A stretch of 64,000 bases of DNA, taken from the NCBI RefSeq assembly GCF_032931615.1, contig NZ_CP136759.1, positions 930,001 through 994,000 of the forward strand, in the 5' to 3' direction. Of this stretch, positions 25,227 to 31,894 are shown piece by piece. The position numbers and the translations under genes are program-made. This stretch comes from Palleronia sp. LCG004. Its GTDB lineage: Bacteria > Pseudomonadota > Alphaproteobacteria > Rhodobacterales > Rhodobacteraceae. The notes under the pieces are model-generated. The model ran no database searches, was not told the origin of the DNA, and saw only the letters and a program-made list of their open reading frames with translations. Within the stretch, counting starts at the first letter, position 1. The number at the start of each line of letters is the position of its first letter.

Positions 25227-26814
25227 AGGCTGCCAGCATCTCCTTCAGGTCGTTCAACGTGTTGGCCTCGGCCAACGGCTTGTCGTGACGCCAGCGCGCC
25301 ATGCGGGGAAACCGCAGCGCGACGCCCGACTTGTGGCGGGGGCTTTCCTGTATGCCCTCAAACGCGATCTCGAAGACATGTTCCGGACGGACTTGCCTTA
25401 CCGGTCCGTAGCGTTCGAGCGTGTTGCGCCTCACCCAGGCGGTGATCTTGCGGAATTCCGCGTCGGTCAGGCCCGAATATGCCTTGGTGAATGGGACGAG
25501 CGCATTGCCGTCCCAGACCGCGAAGGTGAAGTCGGTGAAAAGGTTGGCACGCCGCCCGTGGCCCTGCTGGGCATAGATCATCACGGCGTCGATGGTCAGC
25601 GGATCGACCTTCCACTTCCACCAGTCGCCCTTCTTGCGCCCGTCCCGATAGGGACTGTCGCGGCGCTTGAGCATGATCCCCTCCGAGACATGCTCCCGCG
25701 AGGTGTCGCGGGTCCGGGCGAGGGCATCCCAATCGTCGAAGCCGAGCAGCGGAGAGATCCTGAGCGGCATGTCGTCGGGCACGCTTCGCGCAAGCGCGTC
25801 GAGCAGGGCACGACGCTCCTCGAACGGTTTCGCGCGGATATCCTCGCCCTTCCATTCCAGCATGTCGTAGGCATAGAGGATCACGGGCGCGTCGGTCAGC
25901 AGCTTCTTCGGCACGGTCTTGCGGCCGATGCGCTTCTGCAGGGCGTTGAAGCTCATGGGGGTCCCGTCCCGCCAGGCGAGCACCTCGCCGTCGAGGACCG
26001 TGCCCGCCGGCACGTGGTCGATCAGGCGGGCAAGTTCGGGGAACCGGTCGGTCATCAGCTCTTCGCCCCGCGACCAGAGGAAATGCTGGCCACCCCGCAG
26101 GACGAGTTGCCCGCGGATCCCGTCCCATTTCCGCTCGGCCGCCCAGGCCTCGGGCGGGGCGTCGAGCGTTTCCGGCCCCTCGTCGAGCTGGTAGGCGAGG
26201 TAGAAGGGATAGGGCTTCGACAGGTCCGCCGTCGGATCGTAGCTGAGGATCAGGCTCTCGAAGCTCGTCTTGTCGGGCTGCCAGTCGCCCATCAGTCGGT
26301 GGGCGAGGTCGGGCTCGTCGATGCCCGTCGCCCGCGACAGCGCCCGCGTCATCAGCTTCTGGCTCACCCCCATGCGAAAGCCGCCGGTTATGAGTTTATT
26401 GAAAACGAAGCGTTCGGTCTTGGGCAGCTCGTCCCAGGCCGCGAGAATCCGCGCCTTCTTGTCCGCGTCGTCGAGCTTTCCGAGCGCCCGGACCTCGCCG
26501 ATCCAGTGGCTGAGCGTCCGGTCCGAGGCGCGCGTCGCGTCCGGCAGGATAAGGGCGATCGTCTCTGCCAGATCGCCGACGATCGGATAGCTCTCCTCGA
26601 AAAGCCAGAGCGGGATGCCTGCGCGTTCCGCCGCCCATTCGCGAAGCCTGCCGGTCGTGACCGTGCGCTTGGGCCGCCGCCCCGACAGAAGCGCGATGGT
26701 CCAGAGCTTGTCGTCCTCCGTGGCATCGCCGAAATAGGCCGAGAGCGCATCGACCTTGAGCGTGGTCTTCGTGGTCTGGTCGAGCGCGGTGAAAAGCGCG
26801 GCAAAGCGTTTCAC
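25219..26814 (-). CDS. ATP-dependent DNA ligase, exonuclease-associated type
   Basis: 531-residue ATP-dependent DNA ligase. It has an N-terminal helical DNA-binding domain (about 1-180), the adenylation domain with the nucleotidyl motif ERKWDGIRGQ (Lys forms the AMP adduct), DGEVLAWRDG, SEGIMLKRRDSPY and WWKWKVDP, and a C-terminal OB fold. This is the type found with an SNM1-like exonuclease, a helicase of the Lhr group and a phosphoesterase in a bacterial repair cluster. Here only the exonuclease lies next to it (22 bp upstream in transcription). NAD-dependent LigA would remain the replicative ligase. Confidence 0.92.
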   Translation of the reverse strand: MKRFAALFTALDQTTKTTLKVDALSAYFGDATEDDKLWTIALLSGRRPKRTVTTGRLREWAAERAGIPLWLFEESYPIVGDLAETIALILPDATRASDRTLSHWIGEVRALGKLDDADKKARILAAWDELPKTERFVFNKLITGGFRMGVSQKLMTRALSRATGIDEPDLAHRLMGDWQPDKTSFESLILSYDPTADLSKPYPFYLAYQLDEGPETLDAPPEAWAAERKWDGIRGQLVLRGGQHFLWSRGEELMTDRFPELARLIDHVPAGTVLDGEVLAWRDGTPMSFNALQKRIGRKTVPKKLLTDAPVILYAYDMLEWKGEDIRAKPFEERRALLDALARSVPDDMPLRISPLLGFDDWDALARTRDTSREHVSEGIMLKRRDSPYRDGRKKGDWWKWKVDPLTIDAVMIYAQQGHGRRANLFTDFTFAVWDGNALVPFTKAYSGLTDAEFRKITAWVRRNTLERYGPVRQVRPEHVFEIAFEGIQESPRHKSGVALRFPRMARWRHDKPLAEANTLNDLKEMLAAYG

Positions 26815-26836
26815 GGGGCGTCCCCCCTCGCGGCGC

Positions 26837-27847
26837 TCATTCCGGGTCCTCGGTGTCGAGGCTCTCTCCCTCGTATTCCGTCTCGACGATCGCGGCGTCG
26901 TAGCCCTGATCCTCGAGCCAGCGGCGAAAGATCGAGGTATAGCCGTGGGTGACGAAGATCTTCTCCGCTCCCGTCTCGGCGATGGCGGTATTCAGGCCCT
27001 CCCAGTCGGCGTGGTCCGAGATGACGAAGCCCCGATCCGCCGCACGCCTGCGCCGCACGCCCCTGAGCGCCATCCACCCCGACGCGAAGGCGGTGGAGCT
27101 CGGGCCGAAACGCCGCGCCCATGGCGTGCCCAGCGCCGAGGGCGGGGCCACGACCAACGCGCCCTTGATGGCCTTGAGGTCGGTCTCGGGCGTCACCCGG
27201 ATCGTGTCGGGCAATGGGATGCCCTGTCCGCGCATCACCTCGTTGGTGTTCTCCACCGCGCCATGGGTCAGGATCGGGCCGATGTCGGAATTGACAGCTG
27301 TCAACAATCGCTGTGCCTTGCCCAGCGCGTAGGCCCCGATGATGGACGTTTTGCCCTCGGCCGCGTTGCGCTGCCACCAGCCGTTCAGCTCGGCCGTGAC
27401 GCTGTCCTCGTCTGCCCATTTGAAGACCGGCAGGCCGAAGGTGCATTCCGTGATGAAGGCGTCGCAGGCGACGGGCTCGAACGGCTCGGACAGGCCGTCG
27501 GGCGTCACCTTGTAATCGCCCGACACGACCCAGACCTCGCCGCGATGCTCGATCCGGATCTGCGCCGATCCCGGCACGTGGCCCGCGGGGTGGAAGCTGA
27601 CCGTGACACCGCCAATCTCTCGCCGCTCGCCATAGCGCATCGTGTCGATCGAGATCTCGCCCAGGCGGTGACGCATCACGGGTGCCGCGGCGTCGGTCGC
27701 GAGGTAGCTCGACATGCCCGGTCGCGAATGGTCTGCATGGCCATGGGTGACGAGCGCGCGATCCACGGGCCGCCAGGGATCGACGAAGAAATCCCCCAGG
27801 GCGCAATATATGCCCTTGTCCGTAAAGCTGAGAAGCGGCGCGGCCAT
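26837..27847 (-). CDS. Ligase-associated MBL-fold DNA exonuclease
   Basis: 336-residue metallo-beta-lactamase/beta-CASP protein of the SNM1/Pso2-like group found beside ATP-dependent ligases. The metal motif HGHADHSRPG lies near residue 35, with the further ligands FHPAGHVPGSAQI and VVSGDYK, and beta-CASP-type segments toward the C-terminus (FVISDHADWEGL, KIFVTHGY). It is predicted to process DNA ends before sealing by the neighbouring ligase. The start at 27847 (MAAPLLSFTDKGIYC) is preferred over an in-frame ATG at 27883 because it matches the family N-terminus. Confidence 0.9.
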   Translation of the reverse strand: MAAPLLSFTDKGIYCALGDFFVDPWRPVDRALVTHGHADHSRPGMSSYLATDAAAPVMRHRLGEISIDTMRYGERREIGGVTVSFHPAGHVPGSAQIRIEHRGEVWVVSGDYKVTPDGLSEPFEPVACDAFITECTFGLPVFKWADEDSVTAELNGWWQRNAAEGKTSIIGAYALGKAQRLLTAVNSDIGPILTHGAVENTNEVMRGQGIPLPDTIRVTPETDLKAIKGALVVAPPSALGTPWARRFGPSSTAFASGWMALRGVRRRRAADRGFVISDHADWEGLNTAIAETGAEKIFVTHGYTSIFRRWLEDQGYDAAIVETEYEGESLDTEDPE

Positions 27848-27914
27848 GTCTGGATAGGGTAGCGCGGGCCGACCCGAGGCCAAGGCGGCGTGTCAGGATG
27901 ACGCCGGTGACCTC

Positions 27915-28334
27915 TCAGGCGGCGATCGGCGCGAGCCTCGTGATGAGGCTGCAGGCGGTCGGCCCCTGCGAGTTCGCCAGCGCCTTACGGACCTCGGCTT
28001 CGACCCGGGCCGCGTCGGCCGTCGCGGGCGGAACCACGATATCGCCCATCGACCAGCTTGCGAAGCACCGCGCCTCGACCTCGTGATCGAGGAGGATCCT
28101 CACATCGGTATGCCGCGGGTCGCCCTTGATCGTGTCGACCAGCAGATCGACATGTTCGGCCTCGCCCTCGATCGCCTGGATGAAGACGATGTCGGGGTCG
28201 TCGCCGGCCAGGATCAGCACGCCGGTGATGCCCAGCTCGGGATTGTTGCGACGCGAGCAGCGGAGGATTTCGGGCAGATCCGCGGCAAAACTCTCTGCCT
28301 TGGCCCGGCTCGAATACAGCAATTGACGCAACAT
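27915..28334 (-). CDS. BLUF-domain blue-light sensor
   Basis: 139-residue short BLUF protein that binds FAD and senses blue light. All signature residues are present: Tyr7 (LLYSS), Asn31 (SRRNN), Gln53 (FIQAIEG), Trp94 and Met96 (SWSMG), corresponding to the flavin hydrogen-bond switch in AppA-type BLUF domains. A short insertion (AGDDPD) lies before the Gln strand. About 40 residues after the domain carry no effector, so output should be by protein contact. It is divergent from the ATP-grasp operon with a large hairpin between. Confidence 0.88.
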   Translation of the reverse strand: MLRQLLYSSRAKAESFAADLPEILRCSRRNNPELGITGVLILAGDDPDIVFIQAIEGEAEHVDLLVDTIKGDPRHTDVRILLDHEVEARCFASWSMGDIVVPPATADAARVEAEVRKALANSQGPTACSLITRLAPIAA

Positions 28335-28396
28335 CTGGCTCGGGTCTCCGGGGAATTCTGCTTGACCGCATCTAAGAACGAAGCATTTCCAAATCG

Positions 28397-28444
28397 TTAA
28401 CGGCCGACGGCGCGGCATCTTGCAGATGGCCGTCACGCCGTTAA
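28397..28444. repeat. 48-bp nested inverted repeat between BLUF gene and ATP-grasp operon
   Basis: Three nested perfect arms: TTAACGGC/GCCGTTAA (28397-28404, 28437-28444), GACGGC/GCCGTC (28406-28411, 28429-28434) and CATCT/AGATG (28416-28420, 28424-28428) around TGC. It is 63 bp from the BLUF start and 33 bp from the ATP-grasp start. It could be a leader hairpin, operator array or cruciform; there is no T run for termination. Confidence 0.6.
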
Positions 28445-28476
28445 GGTGAAATGACAACAGGAGCTTAGCCCGCCAC

Positions 28477-29898
28477 ATGCCAGATCGCCATTTCAACGAA
28501 ATGTATCACGACGGATCGGTGCGTCCGCCTTATTCCGGCCTCGAGGCCTGGGCGCGCGACATGCCTTCGGACCTCCGGGGCATGAAGCAGAGCGAGGCGG
28601 AAAAACTTTTTCGGCGCATCGGCATCACGTTCGCCGTCTATGGCGAGGGGGGCTCTCCCGACCGGCTGATTCCCTTCGACATGTTCCCGAGGGTCTTTTC
28701 GGCCGGTGAATGGGCCAAGCTCGAACGCGGGATCAAGCAGCGCGCCCGCGCGCTCAATGCCTTCCTTTCGGACATGTACAACCGCGGCGAAATGGTGCGC
28801 GCGGGACGCATTCCCGCGCATCTGGTCTATCAGAACGACGCCTACGAGATGGCTGTGAGCGGTTTCACCCCTCCGGGCGGCGTCTTCAGCCATATCGTCG
28901 GCATCGACCTGGTGCGGACCGGACCCGACGAATTTTACGTGCTCGAGGACAATTGCCGCACGCCGTCGGGCGTGAGCTACATGCTCGAGAACCGCGAGAT
29001 CATGATGCGGATGTTCCCGCAGCTGTTCCAGCAGACCCGGGTGGCCCCGGTCGAGAACTATCCCTCGCTGCTCAAGCGCACGCTTGCGAGCGTCGCGCCC
29101 AAGAAATGCGACGGGGATCCGCGCGTCGTGATCCTGACGCCGGGCCATTTCAACTCCGCCTATTACGAGCATTCCTTCCTCGCCGACATGATGGGGATCG
29201 ACCTTTGCGAGGGGCAGGACCTGTTCGTCGAGGGCGATTTCGTCTGGATGCGGACGACCGAGGGCCCGAAGAAGGTCGACGTGATCTATCGCCGGCTCGA
29301 CGATGCGTTCATCGACCCGCTCTGCTTCCGGCCCGACAGCATGCTGGGGATTCCCGGCCTCATGAACGTCTACCGCTCGGGCGGTGTCAGCATCGCGAGC
29401 GCGCCGGGTGCCGGCGTGGCCGACGACAAGGCGATCTATACCTATGTCCCCGAGATGGTGCGCTTCTATCTCGGAGAGGAGCCGCTGCTGCAGAACGTGC
29501 CCACATGGCAATGCGCCCGCGAGGACGAGTGCAAGTACGTGCTCGACAACCTGCCGGAGCTGGTCGTGAAGGAGGTTCACGGATCGGGCGGTTACGGCAT
29601 GCTCGTCGGTCCGAAATCCACGAAATCCGAGATCGAGCTTTTCGCGACGAAGATTCGGGAAAATCCGCACAACTACATCGCGCAGCCCACGCTGAGCCTG
29701 TCGACCTGTCCCACCTTCGTGGAGGAAGGGGTCGCACCGCGCCATGTCGATCTGAGACCCTATTGCCTTGTCGGACAGGAGGTGAACCTCGTGCCCGGCG
29801 GGCTCACGCGGGTCGCGCTCAACGAGGGGTCGCTTGTCGTGAACTCCTCGCAGGGCGGTGGCGTGAAGGACACCTGGGTCATTGCGGGGAGCGAATGA
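28477..29898 (+). CDS. Circularly permuted ATP-grasp protein
   Basis: 473-residue member of the circularly permuted type 2 ATP-grasp family (old DUF404/DUF407). Conserved pieces include NAFLSDMYNRGEM, YVLEDNCRTPSGVSYMLENR, VYRSGGVSIASAPGAGVADD and the nucleotide-binding loop VVKEVHGSGGYGMLVG. The family is predicted to form amide or peptide bonds using ATP. It leads an operon with an alpha-E protein and a transglutaminase-like peptidase, a recurrent trio proposed to synthesise and process a peptide tag or small peptide. The start at 28477 has a rather distant AGGAG, so initiation may be weak or structure-controlled. Confidence 0.88.
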   Translation: MPDRHFNEMYHDGSVRPPYSGLEAWARDMPSDLRGMKQSEAEKLFRRIGITFAVYGEGGSPDRLIPFDMFPRVFSAGEWAKLERGIKQRARALNAFLSDMYNRGEMVRAGRIPAHLVYQNDAYEMAVSGFTPPGGVFSHIVGIDLVRTGPDEFYVLEDNCRTPSGVSYMLENREIMMRMFPQLFQQTRVAPVENYPSLLKRTLASVAPKKCDGDPRVVILTPGHFNSAYYEHSFLADMMGIDLCEGQDLFVEGDFVWMRTTEGPKKVDVIYRRLDDAFIDPLCFRPDSMLGIPGLMNVYRSGGVSIASAPGAGVADDKAIYTYVPEMVRFYLGEEPLLQNVPTWQCAREDECKYVLDNLPELVVKEVHGSGGYGMLVGPKSTKSEIELFATKIRENPHNYIAQPTLSLSTCPTFVEEGVAPRHVDLRPYCLVGQEVNLVPGGLTRVALNEGSLVVNSSQGGGVKDTWVIAGSE

Positions 29899-29899
29899 G

Positions 29900-30853
29900 A
29901 TGCTGAGCAGAACCGCAGAGAACCTTTTCTGGATCGCGCGCTACATCGAGCGTGCGGAGACCAATGCCCGCCTTCTCGAGGTGGGGACCCGCAATGCCAT
30001 GCTGCCCGATACGGCAGGCGGCAACCGGAACGAATGGGCGTCGGTGCTGATGGCATCGGGGACCAAGGCGCAGTTCGATGCCAAGTACGACGCCGCCGTC
30101 GAGCGCAACGTCGAGACGCATCTGTTCTTCGATGCCGACAATCCGTCCTCGGTGTCGTCCTGCCTGAACGCGGCGCGCGAGAACGGCCGCATCGTCCGCA
30201 CGGCACTGACCACCCAGGTCTGGGAGGCGCTCAACACCGCGCATTCCGATCTGCACGATCTGTCGCGGCAGGAACGCTCGACGCTGTCGACGACGGACCT
30301 CATCGAATGGACGTTGCGGACCTGTAGCCTCATCCGCGGCGCGGGGCTCGCCACGCAGCTGAGAAACGACGGCTACGACTTCACGAATATCGGGCACTTC
30401 CTCGAGCGCGCCGACAGCACGGCGCGCATCCTCGACGTGAAATATTACGTGCTTCTGCCCGACGTGGCCTTCGTCGGATCGGGCCTCGACAATTACCAGT
30501 GGCGCACGGTGCTCAGGGCGATGAACGCCACGCGGGCCTTCCACTGGGCCTATGGCGGCGAGGTGACGGCCTCCAAGATCGTCGATTTCCTCGTCCTGAA
30601 CCGTCAGGCTCCGAGATCGCTCATCAATGCGACCGACGGCGTGCTGCATCATCTCCAGCGGCTCGAGAACCAGTACGGGCGCAGGACCGATGCCCAGATG
30701 CAGGCGCGTGCCCTGGTCGAAAAGCTCGACCGGACATCGACCGAGATCATCTTCGATCAGGGGCTGCACCAGTTTCTTCGCGGATTCATCAGCGAAGTCA
30801 ATTCACTGGGCGGCGTCGTTCACAATGCCTATCTCAGCGGGGACGCACGATGA
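29900..30853 (+). CDS. Alpha-E domain protein (DUF403)
   Basis: 317-residue all-helical alpha-E (DUF403) protein, the usual partner of circularly permuted ATP-grasp enzymes. It starts MLSRTAENLFWIARYIERAE, the hallmark N-terminus, and includes NIGHFLERADSTARILDVKY. Its role is unknown; it may bind the substrate peptide or carry the product. It starts two bases after the ATP-grasp stop and overlaps the transglutaminase gene as ATGA, so the three products are probably made in fixed ratio. Confidence 0.88.
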   Translation: MLSRTAENLFWIARYIERAETNARLLEVGTRNAMLPDTAGGNRNEWASVLMASGTKAQFDAKYDAAVERNVETHLFFDADNPSSVSSCLNAARENGRIVRTALTTQVWEALNTAHSDLHDLSRQERSTLSTTDLIEWTLRTCSLIRGAGLATQLRNDGYDFTNIGHFLERADSTARILDVKYYVLLPDVAFVGSGLDNYQWRTVLRAMNATRAFHWAYGGEVTASKIVDFLVLNRQAPRSLINATDGVLHHLQRLENQYGRRTDAQMQARALVEKLDRTSTEIIFDQGLHQFLRGFISEVNSLGGVVHNAYLSGDAR

Positions 30854-31683
30854 GACTGAACGTCACGCACAGAACCCATTACAGCTTCGACGCGCCGAAG
30901 CGGACCCTGACGCAGAGCCTCCGCCTCTGGCCCACCGATTTCGACGGCCAGAAGGTGGAAAGCTGGTCGGTGGATATCGAGGGCCACGAGGCCGAGCGGG
31001 GCGCCGCGCTGCGCGACGGGGCGGGCGACTGGATCGAGACGGTGGCGATGCGGAACGTGTCGGACGTGACGATCGCCGTCAGCGGCATCGTCGAGACGCG
31101 GGACCTGACAGGCTTCGTGCGCGGCCTGCGCGAGAAGGTCTCTCCCATCGCGTATCTGCGGCCGTCGCCGATGACGCGGCTCGACGATGCGCTGCGCGAG
31201 CTGTCCGCCGATGCCGTGGAGGGCGCGACGAACCCGCTCGACCGCGCGCATGCGCTGGCCCGCGCGGTGAGCGACGCGATCCCCTATCATAGCGGTGCGA
31301 CCGAATCCGGCACCACGGCGGCCGAGGCCTTGGCGCTGGGGCAGGGCGTCTGCCAGGATCAGGCGCATGCGCTCATCGCGATCGCGCGCGCGGCCGGGAT
31401 GCCCGGACGCTACGTCTCGGGCTACCTGCATGCCAGCGCGGACGGCACGCTGCACGAGGCGAGCCATGCCTGGGCCGAGATCTGGGTGGAGGAGATGGGC
31501 TGGGTCGGTTTCGACGCGGCCAACAGGTGCTGCCCCGACGAGAAATACGTGCGGCTTGCCTCGGGGCTCGATTCCGTCGGTGCGGCCCCGATCCGCGGCC
31601 TCGCGATCGGTGGCGGGATGGAGCATCTCGACGTCGACGTGAAGGTCGTCGAGGCGAGCCAGCAGCAACAGCAACAGCAGTGA
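30850..31683 (+). CDS. Transglutaminase-like peptidase with poly-Gln tail
   Basis: 277-residue transglutaminase-family protein: a beta-rich N-terminal domain (RLNVTHRTHYSFDAPKRTL) and a papain-like core with the triad Cys168 (GQGVCQDQAHAL), His206 (EASHAWAEIWV) and Asp222 (GWVGFDAANR). In this operon context it is thought to act as a peptidase or amidase rather than a crosslinker. Odd feature: the protein ends in Ser followed by seven Gln residues encoded by mixed CAG/CAA codons just before the stop. The start overlaps the previous stop (ATGA). A GC-rich hairpin follows at 31690. Confidence 0.88.
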   Translation: MRLNVTHRTHYSFDAPKRTLTQSLRLWPTDFDGQKVESWSVDIEGHEAERGAALRDGAGDWIETVAMRNVSDVTIAVSGIVETRDLTGFVRGLREKVSPIAYLRPSPMTRLDDALRELSADAVEGATNPLDRAHALARAVSDAIPYHSGATESGTTAAEALALGQGVCQDQAHALIAIARAAGMPGRYVSGYLHASADGTLHEASHAWAEIWVEEMGWVGFDAANRCCPDEKYVRLASGLDSVGAAPIRGLAIGGGMEHLDVDVKVVEASQQQQQQQ

Positions 31684-31689
31684 CGCGGC

Positions 31690-31716
31690 GGGGCGCGGCC
31701 GTGCCGGTCGCGCCCC
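31690..31716 (+). terminator. GC-rich hairpin after the ATP-grasp operon
   Basis: GGGGCGCGGCC, loop GTGCC, GGTCGCGCCCC: 11 pairs (one G-U) 6 bp after the transglutaminase stop. No T run, so intrinsic termination may be partial. The remaining bases to 31894 show nothing else recognisable. Confidence 0.5.
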
Positions 31717-31894
31717 CCGCCTGCCCGACATGCCCTGTCCGTCGATGGCCTTCGCGGGGCATCTGCCGCGCGGTTTCGCGATTTCACAGGTATACACCGC
31801 GCCTCCGTCGCGTTAGGAGAGCGTTTTCCGGCCCTTCCTGTCGCCGGATCGCGACGCGCATGCGCCGCACTCAGCATCCAGATCGGCTTTCTCC

